Positions 1 to 11,236 of a stretch of 64,000 nucleotides of DNA are shown piece after piece (the first letter of the stretch is position 1; every line of letters starts with the position of its first letter). The stretch is from Variovorax sp. PAMC26660 (GTDB lineage: Bacteria > Pseudomonadota > Gammaproteobacteria > Burkholderiales > Burkholderiaceae_C), in contig NZ_CP060295.1 of the NCBI RefSeq assembly GCF_014302995.1, positions 1,054,001-1,118,000 on the forward strand, in the 5' to 3' direction. The notes under the pieces are model-generated. The model saw only the letters and a list, made by a program, of their open reading frames with translations, was not told the origin of the DNA and searched no databases. The position numbers and the translations under genes were made by a program.

Positions 1-684
1 AAGCTCAAGATCATGCAGTTGCTCGCGAGCATCCTGGTGATGATTGCGCTGTACTCCATCAACCTGCGCGTGATGGGCAAGCCCAACGTGGCGCTCATCA
101 CCGAACCCACCGTGTTCAGCATGGTCGACTTCGGCGGCATGCCCGAGCAGTGGGCCAAACCATTGCTACTGCTGCTGATCGTGATCGCGGCCAAGATCGT
201 CGTCGACATGTTCTTCGCCTCCGAAGCCGGGCTCGCGATGCGCGCCACCGGCGGCAACGCGCGCATGGCGCGGGCCCAGGGCATTTCGACCGACTTCCAC
301 ACGATGGCGGGCCTGGCCCTGTCGAACGCGCTGGTGGCGCTGGCCGGTGCGCTGTTTGCGCAGAGCCAGGGCACGGCCGACATCTCGATGGGCGTGGGCA
401 CGATCGTGATCGGCCTGGCCGCGGTGATCATCGGCGAGACGCTGCTGCCCGCGCGCAGCATGGTCATCACCACGCTGGCCTGCGTGCTGGGTGCGCTGCT
501 GTACCGCTTCTTCATCGCGATGGCGCTGAATACCGACTTCATGGGCCTGCAGGCGCAGGACCTGAACCTGGTCACCGCCGTGCTGGTGGCCGTCGCGCTG
601 CTGGTGCCTGCCTACAAGCGCAAGCTGGGCAAGCTGTTCGGCCGCTCGAACAATGGCAATGGCGCTTCGAAGGGGAAGAACTGA
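1..684 (+). CDS. ABC transporter inner-membrane permease, 5' truncated
   Basis: The frame is open from the first base, so the gene starts outside the window and only its last 227 residues are seen. The sequence alternates long hydrophobic stretches, as expected for several membrane helices, with a polar loop containing RATGGNARMARAQG. That loop resembles the ATPase-contact region of BPD_transp_2 permeases (the LivH and TrpY-like group). The stop overlaps the start of the next gene (TGATG), which encodes the ATPase, so the two are translationally coupled. A substrate-binding protein is expected upstream, outside the window. Amino acids or other small organic nutrients are likely substrates, but the sequence does not say which. 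The family call is firm and the substrate is unknown. Confidence 0.85.
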   Translation, partial: KLKIMQLLASILVMIALYSINLRVMGKPNVALITEPTVFSMVDFGGMPEQWAKPLLLLLIVIAAKIVVDMFFASEAGLAMRATGGNARMARAQGISTDFHTMAGLALSNALVALAGALFAQSQGTADISMGVGTIVIGLAAVIIGETLLPARSMVITTLACVLGALLYRFFIAMALNTDFMGLQAQDLNLVTAVLVAVALLVPAYKRKLGKLFGRSNNGNGASKGKN

Positions 685-1478
685 TGCTGCGCGCCCAACA
701 CCTTGAAATGACCTTCAATCCGGGCACGCCGATCGAGAACCGCGTGCTGCGCGGGCTCGACCTGGAGATTCCCACGGGCCAGTTCGTCACCGTGATCGGC
801 TCCAACGGCGCGGGCAAGTCGACCTTTCTGAATGCGGTGAGCGGCGACCTGATCGTCGACCACGGCAGCATCGAGATCGACGGCAAGGACGTGACCCGCA
901 TGAACGCCTGGCAGCGCTCGGGCATGGTGGCCCGCGTGTTCCAGGACCCGATGGCCGGCACCTGCGAGGCGCTGACCATCGAGGAGAACATGGCGCTGGC
1001 ATGGAAGCGCGGCGAGCGGCGCGGCTTCGGCTTCTCGCTCAACCGCAACCTGCGCGAGCTGTTCCGCGAGAAGCTGTCTATCTTGAAGCTGGGGCTGGAA
1101 AACCGGCTGGCCGACCGCATCGGCCTGCTCTCGGGCGGGCAGCGGCAGGCGGTGAGCCTGCTGATGGCCTCGCTCAAGCCTTCGCGCATCCTGCTGCTGG
1201 ACGAACACACGGCGGCGCTGGACCCGAAGACCGCAGCCTTCGTGCTGGAGCTGACGGCCAAGATCGTCGAAGGCAGCCAGTTGACCGCGATGATGGTCAC
1301 GCACAGCATGCGGCAGGCGCTGGACTACGGCTCGCGCACGGTGATGCTGCATGAAGGCCAGGTCATCCTCGATGTGGCCGGGCCGCAGCGCGCGGGCCTG
1401 GACGTGCCCGACCTGCTGCGCATGTTCGAGCAGACGCGCGGCGAAAAGCTCGACGACGACAAGCTGCTGCTGGCCTGA
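684..1478 (+). CDS. ABC transporter ATP-binding protein
   Basis: This is the nucleotide-binding subunit that powers the importer whose permease ends at 684. It is 264 residues long. Walker A (GSNGAGKST) lies at residues 39-47, the signature LSGGQRQAV at about 149-157, Walker B with the catalytic Glu (ILLLDEHTAALD) at about 168-179, and the H-loop THS near 206. The start is the ATG overlapping the permease stop; longer upstream frames lack family similarity. The stop overlaps the next ATG. The single-ATPase, BPD_transp_2-permease arrangement fits the TrpXYZ-like importers of unknown substrate. It acts at the cytoplasmic face of the inner membrane. Confidence 0.92.
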   Translation: MLRAQHLEMTFNPGTPIENRVLRGLDLEIPTGQFVTVIGSNGAGKSTFLNAVSGDLIVDHGSIEIDGKDVTRMNAWQRSGMVARVFQDPMAGTCEALTIEENMALAWKRGERRGFGFSLNRNLRELFREKLSILKLGLENRLADRIGLLSGGQRQAVSLLMASLKPSRILLLDEHTAALDPKTAAFVLELTAKIVEGSQLTAMMVTHSMRQALDYGSRTVMLHEGQVILDVAGPQRAGLDVPDLLRMFEQTRGEKLDDDKLLLA

Positions 1479-1990
1479 TGGGGACGAATGCCGTCTTCGT
1501 GCGTGCGATGCGCGCGGACGACCTCGACGCCGTGCTCGCGATCCAGCTCGCCTGCTATGGCGCGGGGTTCGTGGAAGACGGTGCACTGATCGCGCGGCGG
1601 CTCGCGACCGCGCCGCACACGGGCTGGATCGCCGAACACGAGGGCCGCGTGCGGGCCTATCTGGCGGGCTACCCGTCGATGGCCGGCAAGCTCACGCCGC
1701 TGCACGGCGAGTTCGAAGTCGCACAGGAACCCGATTCGCTGTACCTGCATGACCTGGCGGTGCATCCCGAGGCTTCAGGGCTGGGCCTGGGGCCAGCGCT
1801 AGTACGCCATGCCTGGGCCCATGCCACGCAGGCAGGCTGGCGGCATTCGACGCTGGTGTCCGCGCAGGCCTCGGTGGGCTTCTGGGAGCGCCAGGGTTAT
1901 GTGACGGCGCAACCTGCGGGTTCGGACCAGCAGGCCCGGCTCGCGACCTACCCCGGCGCGTCGGTCTACATGGCCCGACGGCTGGACTGA
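1478..1990 (+). CDS. GNAT-family N-acetyltransferase
   Basis: This is a 170-residue protein of the GCN5-related acetyltransferase fold. The N-terminus (VRAMRADDLDAVLAIQ) is the usual first strand and helix. The acetyl-CoA-binding motif A is recognisable at about residues 89-112 (LHDLAVHPEASGLGLG), where the glycine-rich turn grips the pyrophosphate. A C-terminal FWERQGY matches the common GNAT motif B. The ATG overlaps the ABC ATPase stop by one base, so it is probably the last gene of that operon. Whether it modifies the transported compound is speculation. The substrate cannot be read from the sequence. Confidence 0.85.
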   Translation: MGTNAVFVRAMRADDLDAVLAIQLACYGAGFVEDGALIARRLATAPHTGWIAEHEGRVRAYLAGYPSMAGKLTPLHGEFEVAQEPDSLYLHDLAVHPEASGLGLGPALVRHAWAHATQAGWRHSTLVSAQASVGFWERQGYVTAQPAGSDQQARLATYPGASVYMARRLD

Positions 1991-1997
1991 CCGGCTT

Positions 1998-2306
1998 TCA
2001 GCGCCGCCAGCCGCGCATCGCTAGCCATTGGACGGTGCCGCAGACCACCACGAGCGCTGCATAGGTCGCCATGGTTCCGTCGCGTCCGAACACCACGAGA
2101 CCGGCCACCGACACCGCCACGCCGGCCGCGAAGGTCAGCGCCCACTGCATCCACCAGCGAGGAACGCCCGCGCGTCGCCCTCCCAGATACCGGCCGGCAA
2201 AGACCAGCACAAGGGCGATGAAGGCCGCGGGTGCGACGAAATTGAGGAGGTGGTTGAGGAGGTCCAGCAGGTCCATCGGGTGGGCCACGCGCAGGCGTCG
2301 CGTCAT
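1998..2306 (-). CDS. small hypothetical inner-membrane protein
   Basis: This protein of 92-102 residues is not a family I recognise. It has three hydrophobic stretches, beginning around [16 protein letters not shown], then [16 protein letters not shown] and [12 protein letters not shown], so a three-helix membrane protein is likely. Two starts are possible: the ATG ending at 2306, or the ATG at 2276 (MDLLDLLNH), which gives a tidier amphipathic N-terminus. It converges on the acetyltransferase gene with only a few bases between the stops and diverges from hemA. No function is proposed. Confidence 0.6.
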   Translation of the reverse strand: MTRRLRVAHPMDLLDLLNHLLNFVAPAAFIALVLVFAGRYLGGRRAGVPRWWMQWALTFAAGVAVSVAGLVVFGRDGTMATYAALVVVCGTVQWLAMRGWRR

Positions 2307-2376
2307 GCGGCAGAGGTTATGGCTGTCATAGGGAATGCCATTTGTCCCTCGGCAACCCTGGAGCGGCTGCTGATTT

Positions 2377-2389
2377 TATAATCACGGCC
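2377..2389 (+). promoter_or_regulatory. hemA -10 element (TATAAT), possibly leaderless
   Basis: A perfect TATAAT sits at 2377-2382 and the hemA ATG begins at 2390, only seven bases later. No convincing -35 hexamer is visible 16-18 bases upstream, and there is no Shine-Dalgarno sequence. If this -10 is used, the transcript would start at or next to the ATG. Confidence 0.5.
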
Positions 2390-3661
2390 ATGTCAGTCTG
2401 GGCTCTCGGCTTGAACCACACGACCGCGCCGCTCGATCTGCGCGGTCGTTTCGCGTTCGCGCTCGATCAGATCGCCCCCACGCTGCAGAGTTTGCGCAGT
2501 TCTTTCGGCAGCGGCAGCCACCCCCAGGTCGAAGCCGCGATCATCTCCACCTGCAACCGCACCGAGATCTACTGCGCCTCCGAGCACATCGCGCTGGACC
2601 ACACCTTCGGCTGGCTGGCCCAGAGCGGCGGCGTGGCCCCTGCCCTGCTGCGCTCGCACGCCTACACCCTGCACGACGACGAAGCCGCCCGCCACGCCTT
2701 CCGCGTGGCCAGCGGGCTCGACTCGATGGTGCTCGGCGAAGCCCAGATCCTCGGCCAGATGAAAGACGCCGTGCGCGCGGCCGAAACCGCCGGCGCACTG
2801 GGCAGCACGCTCAACCAGTTGTTCCAGCGCTCGTTCGCGGTCGCGAAAGAAGTGCGCACCGCCACCGAGATCGGCGCGCATTCGATCAGCATGGCGGCTG
2901 CGGCCGTTCGGCTGGCCGGCCAGCTTTTTGAAGATCTGCATCAAACGCGCGTGCTGTTCGTCGGTGCGGGCGAAATGATCGACCTGGCCGCGACGCACTT
3001 CGCAGCCAAGGACCCGAAGTCCATCGCCATTGCCAACCGCACCCTCGAACGCGGCGAGAAGCTGGCCTCGCGCTTCGGTGGCGAGGCGATGCACCTGGCC
3101 GACCTGCCGGCACGGCTGGCCGAATTCGACATCGTGGTGAGCTGCACCGCGAGCACGCTGCCAATCATCGGCCTGGGCGCCGTCGAGCGCGCGCTCAAGG
3201 CGCGCAAGCACCGCCCGATGTTCATGGTCGACCTGGCCGTGCCGCGCGACATCGAACCCGAAGTGAAGGCGCTGGAAGACATCTACCTCTACACCGTGGA
3301 CGATCTCGCTCAGGTGGTGCAGCAGGGCCAGGCCAACCGGCAAGCCGCCGTGGCACAGGCCGAAGTGATCATCGATGCCGGCGTGCAGAGCTTCATGCAC
3401 TGGCTGGGCCAGCGCGGCACGGTGCCGCTGATCCAGCAGCTCAACGCGCAGGCCGACGAATGGCGCGCCGCCGAGATGGCACGGGCGCGCAAGCTGCTCG
3501 CCAAGGGCGAATCGATCGATGCGGTGCTCGAAGCCATGTCGCGCGGGCTCACGCAGAAGATGATGCACGGCGCCATGGCCGAGCTGCATGCGGGCGATGC
3601 CGCATCGCGCGAGCAGACGGCGCAGACCATCTCGCGCCTGTTCCTGCGCAAAGAGCGTTAG
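2390..3661 (+). CDS. hemA: glutamyl-tRNA reductase
   Basis: HemA reduces glutamyl-tRNA(Glu) with NADPH to glutamate-1-semialdehyde, the first committed step of C5 tetrapyrrole (heme) synthesis, in the cytoplasm. The protein is 423 residues, normal for the family. It shows the N-terminal [16 protein letters not shown] signature, the catalytic cysteine in STCNRTEIY (Cys55), an NADPH-binding segment [12 protein letters not shown], and the C-terminal dimerisation helix rich in Ala, Glu and Arg. The start was chosen at the ATG that gives the [12 protein letters not shown]-terminus; an upstream in-frame ATG at 2342 would precede the -10 element. prfA and prmC follow, the usual hemA-prfA-prmC order of proteobacteria. 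Confidence 0.97.
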   Translation: MSVWALGLNHTTAPLDLRGRFAFALDQIAPTLQSLRSSFGSGSHPQVEAAIISTCNRTEIYCASEHIALDHTFGWLAQSGGVAPALLRSHAYTLHDDEAARHAFRVASGLDSMVLGEAQILGQMKDAVRAAETAGALGSTLNQLFQRSFAVAKEVRTATEIGAHSISMAAAAVRLAGQLFEDLHQTRVLFVGAGEMIDLAATHFAAKDPKSIAIANRTLERGEKLASRFGGEAMHLADLPARLAEFDIVVSCTASTLPIIGLGAVERALKARKHRPMFMVDLAVPRDIEPEVKALEDIYLYTVDDLAQVVQQGQANRQAAVAQAEVIIDAGVQSFMHWLGQRGTVPLIQQLNAQADEWRAAEMARARKLLAKGESIDAVLEAMSRGLTQKMMHGAMAELHAGDAASREQTAQTISRLFLRKER

Positions 3662-3765
3662 CGACGCTGGTCAGCGGCCCGGCCCTGTGTGCCGCGGCCT
3701 CCACGCGCACAGCCGTTGGTTGCACTGCGGCACCTCTCTTCCCATTTTTTCGAGCCTCTTTCGAC

Positions 3766-4854
3766 GTGAAATCCTTCCTGCGCCACCAACTCGAACGCTA
3801 CGCCCAGCGCCTGGGCGAGCTCGACTTCCTGCTCTCGCGCGAAGACATCATGAGCGACATGGCGCAGTACCGCACCATCTCGCGCGAGCACGCCGAAATC
3901 ACGCAGATCGCCGGCCGCTACGAGCGCTACAAGCAGCGCGAAGCCGACATTGCGGGGGCAAAGGACATGCTCGACGACCCCGACATGGCCGAGATGGCGC
4001 GGGACGAAATTGCCGGCGCCGAAGCCGAGCTGTTGCAGCTCGAAGAAGAGCTGCAGCGCCTGCTGCTACCCAAGGACCCCGACGACGCGCGCAACGCCTT
4101 CATGGAAATCCGCGCGGGCACGGGCGGCGACGAATCGGCCCTGTTCGCGGGCGACCTGCTGCGCATGTACACGCGCTACTGCGAGCGCGCCGGCCTGCGT
4201 TGCGAGGTGGTGAGCGAGAGCGCGAGCGAACTGGGCGGCTACAAGGAAGTGGTGATCCGCATCGTCGGCGATGACGTCTTCGGCAAGCTGCGCTTCGAAT
4301 CGGGCGGCCACCGCGTGCAGCGCGTGCCGGCCACCGAGACACAGGGCCGCATCCACACCAGCGCCTGCACGGTCGCCGTGCTCGCCGAGCCTGATGAAAC
4401 GGTGGCGGTGCAGATCAACCCGGCCGACCTGCGCATCGACACCTACCGCGCCAGCGGCGCGGGCGGCCAGCACATCAACAAGACCGACTCGGCCGTGCGC
4501 ATCACGCACATCCCGACCGGCATCGTGGCGGAGTGCCAGGACGACCGCAGCCAGCACCGCAACAAGGCGAAGGCGCTGCAGGTTCTGTCGGCGCGCATCC
4601 AGGAAAAAGACCGCAGCGAGCGCGCCGCGAAGGACGCGGCGATGCGCAAGGGCCTGATCGGCAGCGGCGACCGCTCGGACCGCATCCGCACCTACAACTT
4701 TCCGCAAGGCCGGCTCACCGACCACCGGATCAACCTCACGCTCTACAAGCTGCTGGCCATCATGGAAGGCGACCTTGGCGACGTGCTGGAGGCGCTGCGC
4801 GCCGCGCGCGAGGCCGAGCAGCTGGCCGAGCTGGAATCGAGCCTGCCGGCGTGA
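3766..4854 (+). CDS. prfA: peptide chain release factor 1
   Basis: RF1 recognises UAA and UAG in the ribosomal A site and triggers peptidyl-tRNA hydrolysis. The start is a GTG giving [19 protein letters not shown], the standard RF1 N-terminus, and a length of 362 residues (E. coli RF1 is 360). The catalytic GGQ loop occurs as [11 protein letters not shown] around residue 232. It lies downstream of hemA with a gap of about 100 bases, and its stop overlaps the start of prmC, the methyltransferase that modifies this GGQ glutamine. Upstream in-frame codons run into hemA and are not family-like. Confidence 0.97.
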   Translation: MKSFLRHQLERYAQRLGELDFLLSREDIMSDMAQYRTISREHAEITQIAGRYERYKQREADIAGAKDMLDDPDMAEMARDEIAGAEAELLQLEEELQRLLLPKDPDDARNAFMEIRAGTGGDESALFAGDLLRMYTRYCERAGLRCEVVSESASELGGYKEVVIRIVGDDVFGKLRFESGGHRVQRVPATETQGRIHTSACTVAVLAEPDETVAVQINPADLRIDTYRASGAGGQHINKTDSAVRITHIPTGIVAECQDDRSQHRNKAKALQVLSARIQEKDRSERAAKDAAMRKGLIGSGDRSDRIRTYNFPQGRLTDHRINLTLYKLLAIMEGDLGDVLEALRAAREAEQLAELESSLPA

Positions 4855-5702
4855 TGACAGCCACCACCACGCCGTCTACCGTGGCGCAGGCGCTGGCTGC
4901 GGCGGTCGCGCTGGGCATCGACCGGCTCGATGCGCAGTTGCTGCTGCTGCACGCGCTGGGTCGCGCCCTGCACGACCGGGCGTGGCTGCTGGCGCACGAC
5001 ACCGATGCGCTGCCAGATGCGGCATGGTCCGCGCTCGCGGCGCAGCTGTCGCGCCGGCTGGCGGGCGAACCGGTCGCCTATCTGCTGGGCGAGAAGGAGT
5101 TTCACGGCCTCAGCCTGCAGGTCGATGCACGGGTGCTGGTACCGCGCCCAGACACCGAGACGCTGGTCGAATGGGCGCTGCAGTGCCTCGAAGGCCATGC
5201 CGCCGCGCGTGCGCTCGACCTCGGCACGGGCAGCGGCGCGATCGCGCTGGCGCTGCAACACGCCCGCCCCGATGCGCAGGTCGACGCAGTCGATGCCAGT
5301 GCGGATGCGCTGGCGGTCGCCCAGGCCAATGCACGACGCCTGGGCCTGCCGGTGCGCTTTGCCCAAGCCCACTGGCTCGACGGCGCCGCCGACGGCTACA
5401 CGGTCATCGCCAGCAACCCGCCGTACATCGCCGCGAACGACCCGCATCTGCCTGCGCTGCGCCACGAACCATCTTCCGCGCTGGTCGCGGGTGCCGACGG
5501 GCTCGACGACATCCGCCAGATCATTCAAGACGCCCCCGATCACCTCGCGCAAGGCGGCTGGCTGCTGCTCGAACACGGCCACGACCAGGCCCTGGCCGTG
5601 CGCCAGTTGCTCGCCGAACGCGGTTTCACCGAAGTCCAAAGCCGGGAAGACCTGGCCGGCATCCAGCGCTGCTCCGGCGGAATCTGGCGCACGGTGAAAT
5701 AA
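4854..5702 (+). CDS. prmC: protein-(glutamine-N5) methyltransferase, release factor-specific
   Basis: PrmC (HemK) methylates the glutamine of the release-factor GGQ motif using S-adenosylmethionine. The protein is 282 residues. The SAM-binding loop is LDLGTGSGAIALALQ, and the diagnostic NPPY motif of glutamine/adenine N-methyltransferases appears as SNPPYIAAN near residues 186-192. The N-terminal helical domain with LLGEKEFHGL and VLVPRPDTE matches the release-factor-binding part of the family. The ATG overlaps the prfA stop by one base. Expression is therefore coupled to its substrate. Confidence 0.95.
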   Translation: MTATTTPSTVAQALAAAVALGIDRLDAQLLLLHALGRALHDRAWLLAHDTDALPDAAWSALAAQLSRRLAGEPVAYLLGEKEFHGLSLQVDARVLVPRPDTETLVEWALQCLEGHAAARALDLGTGSGAIALALQHARPDAQVDAVDASADALAVAQANARRLGLPVRFAQAHWLDGAADGYTVIASNPPYIAANDPHLPALRHEPSSALVAGADGLDDIRQIIQDAPDHLAQGGWLLLEHGHDQALAVRQLLAERGFTEVQSREDLAGIQRCSGGIWRTVK

Positions 5703-5731
5703 TCCCCCCAGCCCACTTTTCAGGAGTCCCC

Positions 5732-6058
5732 ATGTCCGACGCTCAACAACGCATCGACGATCTCGTCAAAACCAACGAACTCGTGCTCTTCATGAAGGGC
5801 AATGCAAGCTTTCCGATGTGCGGCTTCTCGGGCCGCGCCATCCAGATCCTCAAGGCCGTCGGCGTCGACACCAGGACGCTCAAGACCGTCAACGTGCTCG
5901 AAGACGACGGCATCCGCCAGGGCATCAAGGAATACAGCAACTGGCCCACGATTCCCCAGCTCTACGTGAAGGGCGAATTCGTCGGCGGCTCGGACATCAT
6001 GATGGAGATGTACGAGTCGGGCGAGCTGCAGCAAGTGCTCAACGGCAACCCTGCCTGA
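5732..6058 (+). CDS. grxD: monothiol glutaredoxin (Grx4 type)
   Basis: This is a 108-residue CGFS glutaredoxin that binds and transfers [2Fe-2S] clusters, usually with BolA partners, in the cytoplasm. The CGFS active site is at residues 30-33, preceded by the conserved FMKG, and followed by the WPTIPQLY glutathione-binding stretch and GGSDI motif. The start has an upstream CAGGAG at good spacing, and the size equals the family norm. It follows prmC by about 30 bases in the same direction and is likely co-transcribed or read from a nearby promoter. Confidence 0.96.
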   Translation: MSDAQQRIDDLVKTNELVLFMKGNASFPMCGFSGRAIQILKAVGVDTRTLKTVNVLEDDGIRQGIKEYSNWPTIPQLYVKGEFVGGSDIMMEMYESGELQQVLNGNPA

Positions 6059-6077
6059 TTGCACACAGAGGCCTGCA

Positions 6078-6587
6078 ATGAGCCACGATCACGCAGATCA
6101 CGGCCATTCGCATTCGCACGATGACGACGCGGCCTGGAAGCACGACGGCGTGCGCGTGGTCGCAGCCAACCAGCTCGACGCCAACACCGCACAAACGCCG
6201 GGCATGAACCGGGCGGCCGCCATCAACTTCGCCCGCGTGGGCGCCCAGAAGCTCTGGGCCGGCACGGTGACCATCCATGCCGATGCCAAGACCGGCGCCC
6301 ATCACCACGGGCACCTCGAATCGGTGATCTATGTCGTGCGCGGCCGGGCCCGCATGCGATGGGGCGAAAAGCTCGAATTCACGGCCGAAGCCGGTCCGGG
6401 CGACTTCATCTACGTGCCGCCGTTCGTGCCGCACCAGGAAATCAACGCCAGCGCGACCGAGCCGCTCGAATGCGTGCTGTGCCGCAGCGACGGCGAAGCG
6501 GTGGCGGTCAATCTCGACATCGAGCCTGTAGAGAAGCCGGAATCGGTGCTCTGGGTCGACCCCACGCACCCGCACGGCGGGGTCTGA
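6078..6587 (+). CDS. cupin-domain protein with histidine-rich N-terminus
   Basis: This is a 169-residue single-cupin protein. The core metal-binding motif 1 (HHHGHLESVIYVVRG, about residues 74-88) and motif 2 (GDFIYVPPFVPHQE) are both present, so the fold probably binds a divalent metal. An unusual N-terminal tail begins MSHDHADHGHSHSHDDD, a metal-chelating histidine cluster more typical of nickel and zinc chaperones. It lies 19 bases after grxD on the same strand. The enzymatic role is unknown; small cupins include isomerases, dioxygenases and sugar-binding proteins. The family assignment is secure. Confidence 0.85.
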   Translation: MSHDHADHGHSHSHDDDAAWKHDGVRVVAANQLDANTAQTPGMNRAAAINFARVGAQKLWAGTVTIHADAKTGAHHHGHLESVIYVVRGRARMRWGEKLEFTAEAGPGDFIYVPPFVPHQEINASATEPLECVLCRSDGEAVAVNLDIEPVEKPESVLWVDPTHPHGGV

Positions 6588-6674
6588 CCAGACCCTGTTG
6601 AGGGACGCCGGCATCTCGGCGTTCCTGGCACTGCGGCCAGTCATGGCACCATGGCGGTCTTCACTGTGCCGCCC

Positions 6675-7985
6675 ATGACCCTTACCCAAAGCCTGCTCAT
6701 CATCGTTCTGCTGATCGCGATGAGCGCCTTCTTTTCCCTCGCCGAGATCACCCTGGCCGCCTCGCGCCGCCTGCGCCTGCGCCAGATGGCCGACGAAGGC
6801 GATCCGCGCGCGGAAAAAGTGCTGCGGGTGCAGGAACAACCCGGCCACTACTTCACGGTGGTGCAGATCGGCCTCAATGCCGTGGCAATCCTCGGCGGCG
6901 TTGTGGGCGAGGGCTCGCTCAGCCCGTATTTCGCGCGCTTCTTCGAGAACTGGCTGAGTGTGGAAGCCTCCGCGAGCGTGGCCTTCCTGTGCTCGTTCGT
7001 GATCGTCATCGCGGTGTTCCTGGTGTTCGCCGACCTGTTCCCCAAGCGGCTCGGCATGAGCAACCCCGAGCAGTTGGCTGTGCGCCTGGTCGGGCCCATG
7101 CAGTTGCTGATCACCACTTTCAAGCCGCTGGTGTGGTTCTTCACGCGCTGCACCGACCTGCTCTTCAAGGTGCTCGGCATGCCGATGGCGCGCGACGACA
7201 AGATCACCTCGGCCGACATCCTGGCCATGACCGAGGCCGGCGCGCGGGCCGGCGTGCTCGCGGTGCGCGAGCAGCAGGTGATCGCCAATGTGTTCGAGCT
7301 GGAAACGCGCCTCGTCAGCAGCGTGATGACGGCACGCGAAAGCATCGCGTGGTTCCTGCATGACGACCCCGAGTCGGTGCTGCGGGCGCGCATCGTGGCC
7401 GAGCCTTTCTCGGCCTACCCGGTGTGCGACGGCGACATCGACCATGTGCTCGGCTACGTGGACGCCAAGGACATGTTCCAACGCGTGCTCAGCGGCCAAC
7501 CACTGGCCTTCGACCAGGGACTGCCGCTGCACAAGGCGCTGGTGATTCCAGACCGGCTCTCGCTCACCGAGGTGCTGGAGCAGTTCCAGCAGGCGCACGA
7601 AGACTTCGCGATCATCGTCAACGAATACAGCCTCGTGGTGGGCGTGATCACGCTCAACGACGTGATGAGCACGGTGATGGGCGACCTGGTGTCGATGCCC
7701 GACGAGGAGCAGATCGTGCAGCGCGACGAGAACTCGTGGCTGATCGACGGCATCACGCCGATCCAGGATGTGCAGCGCGCATTGCACATCGACGAGTTGC
7801 CGCACGCCGAAGAGTACGAAACGCTGGCCGGCTTCCTGATGGTGATGCTGCGCCGCGTGCCCAAGCGCACGGACAGCGTGACCTGGGGCGGCTATACCTT
7901 CGAGGTGATGGACGTCGACAGCTACCGCATCGACCAGGTGATGGTGACCAAGGGCTCAGCAACCGCCAAGGCCGTGGCCGTCTGA
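6675..7985 (+). CDS. CNNM/CorC-type transmembrane protein (DUF21-CBS)
   Basis: This is a 436-residue member of the hemolysin C / CNNM family, linked to Mg2+ and Co2+ export or magnesium homeostasis. The N-terminal DUF21 region (IIVLLIAMSAFFSLAEITLA onward) supplies about four membrane helices. It is followed by a CBS pair (VMTARESIAWF and related strands) and a C-terminal transporter-associated domain ending near TFEVMDVDSYRIDQV. The ATG at 6675 is preferred because it places the hydrophobic segment at the N-terminus; another ATG eight codons upstream (6651) is possible. The next gene converges on it. The inner-membrane location is clear; the exact ion is inferred from family knowledge. Confidence 0.88.
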   Translation: MTLTQSLLIIVLLIAMSAFFSLAEITLAASRRLRLRQMADEGDPRAEKVLRVQEQPGHYFTVVQIGLNAVAILGGVVGEGSLSPYFARFFENWLSVEASASVAFLCSFVIVIAVFLVFADLFPKRLGMSNPEQLAVRLVGPMQLLITTFKPLVWFFTRCTDLLFKVLGMPMARDDKITSADILAMTEAGARAGVLAVREQQVIANVFELETRLVSSVMTARESIAWFLHDDPESVLRARIVAEPFSAYPVCDGDIDHVLGYVDAKDMFQRVLSGQPLAFDQGLPLHKALVIPDRLSLTEVLEQFQQAHEDFAIIVNEYSLVVGVITLNDVMSTVMGDLVSMPDEEQIVQRDENSWLIDGITPIQDVQRALHIDELPHAEEYETLAGFLMVMLRRVPKRTDSVTWGGYTFEVMDVDSYRIDQVMVTKGSATAKAVAV

Positions 7986-7995
7986 ACGAACGCCT

Positions 7996-8696
7996 TCAGG
8001 CGGCCGAGCGGTCGCGCTCGCGGTCCTTGTCGTTGAACGCCCAGATCCGCTGGTTCGCGAACACCGCGTTCGGATACGGCGACTTGCCCCGGCTGCCGTT
8101 GTAGCGGCCGAGCGTCATGTACAGGTCGCCGTTCTCGCGGTCGAGATAGTGACGCAAGATGACGCAGCCGAAACGCAGGTTGGTCTGCATGTGGAACAGC
8201 TTGGCCGGGTCGCTGTCGCCGATCACGCGCGTCCAGAACGGCATGACCTGCATGTAGCCGCGCGCGCCGGCGCTCGACACCGCGAACTTGCGGAAATTGC
8301 TCTCGACCTGCACCAGCCCCAGCACCAGGCTCACATCGAGCCCCGAGCGCTTGGCCTCGTACCAGGCGGTCTGCAGGAATTCCTTGCGCGAGGGCCAGTC
8401 GGTGATCTTCTTCTTGAGCCGCTCGCTCATTTCGCCGAGCCAGCGCAGGTAGGCCAGCCGGGCTTCGGTGTTCGAGAACTCCGGGACCGGCGGCGCCTTG
8501 TTGTGGATGGCCGAGCTGAGTGCGGAGCGCACCGAGTCGATCAGCGGCTCTTCGAGCTGGGCGCCGGCGAAGGCGATACGCGGCAGCGAGATCAGCGGCA
8601 GGACGCTGGCAACCGCTACGCCAGTCATGCACTGGCGGCGTGTGAGGCCGCCTTGCGGGGCCGTCATTGCCTGCTCGCCGGGACGGCCCGACAGAC

Positions 8697-8700
<4 letters not shown>
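7996..8700 (-). CDS. lytic transglycosylase (SLT domain), exported
   Basis: This is a predicted periplasmic muramidase of up to 234 residues that cleaves peptidoglycan to form 1,6-anhydromuramic ends. The N-terminus carries a twin-arginine-like signal ([10 protein letters not shown] followed by a hydrophobic run and IAFAGA). The SLT catalytic motif is [12 protein letters not shown], with the Glu as general acid, followed by [12 protein letters not shown] and later [12 protein letters not shown] and LGRYNGS. A shorter start at residue 12 (MTAPQGG) would give a more normal signal peptide. Its first ATG overlaps the proS stop (ATGA), so it is translationally coupled to proS. Confidence 0.9.
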
Positions 8701-10442
<1,742 letters not shown>

Positions 10443-10519
10443 CGGGATCGCGGTGATGGATTCGGAAAGGAAGTGGGGGACTGCTCCCCCGGAGAGACCC
10501 TGAGAGCCTGCATCGCAGC

Positions 10520-10547
10520 TTGCCGAGGGCAACCCGGCATGCATAAT
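10520..10547 (+). promoter_or_regulatory. sigma-70-type promoter of rppH
   Basis: A TTGCCG (-35, 10520-10525) and a CATAAT (-10, 10542-10547) are separated by 16 bases and lie about 30 bases before the rppH ATG. The pair is in the proS/rppH divergent gap. The call is from sequence similarity to the consensus only. Confidence 0.5.
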
Positions 10548-10576
10548 CGACTCAGTTCAAAAATTGGGGTTTGATT

Positions 10577-11236
10577 ATGCTCGACCGGGACGGCTTCAGG
10601 CCCAACGTCGGCATCATCCTGCTCAACCAGAGAAACCAGGTTTTCTGGGGCAAACGCATACGCACACATTCCTGGCAGTTTCCGCAAGGCGGCATTGATC
10701 GCGGCGAAAGTCCCGAACAAGCCATGTTCCGGGAACTGCATGAGGAAGTGGGGCTCCATCCGGAGCATGTGCGCATCGTGGCCCGTACCCGCGACTGGTT
10801 GCGCTACGAGGTGCCGGATCGGTTCATCCGCCGTGACGCACGGGGCCACTACAAGGGCCAGAAACAAATCTGGTATTTGCTGCAACTCGTCGGCCACGAC
10901 TGGGATCTCAACCTGCGTGCCACCGACCATCCCGAATTCGATGCATGGCGCTGGCACGACTACTGGGTGCCGCTCGAAGTCGTCGTCGAGTTCAAGCGCG
11001 GCGTCTACGAGATGGCGCTGACCGAGCTTGCTCGCTACCTGCCGCGGCAGGATTTCCGTAACCGTTTCCTGCGCAGCAACGTGCGCGCCCGAGAGTTCGA
11101 GCGCCATCCTGCCGCGCCAGGCCATGAACCCAATTTCGAGCTGCCTCCAGGCGCAAGCTTCGACCCGGACCCCAATGCCAAACTTGCGAACGACGCCCCT
11201 CTCCCGCCCAACGGCTCTTACCATGCGCCGCGTTGA
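10577..11236 (+). CDS. rppH: RNA pyrophosphohydrolase
   Basis: RppH removes pyrophosphate from the 5' end of triphosphorylated RNAs and so starts mRNA decay. The protein is 219 residues, with the characteristic [18 protein letters not shown]-terminus and the Nudix box [22 protein letters not shown] around residues 38-60. Further family signatures are [10 protein letters not shown] and [13 protein letters not shown]-terminal tail of about 55 residues beyond the catalytic domain is low-complexity and Pro/Asn-rich. The ATG at 10577 is chosen over an in-frame TTG two codons upstream. The last 14 bases overlap the following lipoprotein gene. Confidence 0.95.
   Translation: MLDRDGFRPNVGIILLNQRNQVFWGKRIRTHSWQFPQGGIDRGESPEQAMFRELHEEVGLHPEHVRIVARTRDWLRYEVPDRFIRRDARGHYKGQKQIWYLLQLVGHDWDLNLRATDHPEFDAWRWHDYWVPLEVVVEFKRGVYEMALTELARYLPRQDFRNRFLRSNVRAREFERHPAAPGHEPNFELPPGASFDPDPNAKLANDAPLPPNGSYHAPR

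Noticed and set aside
6039..7805. Long open frame antisense to the cupin and CNNM genes
   Set aside because: It is a shadow of two well-supported genes and runs through both of them without family similarity.
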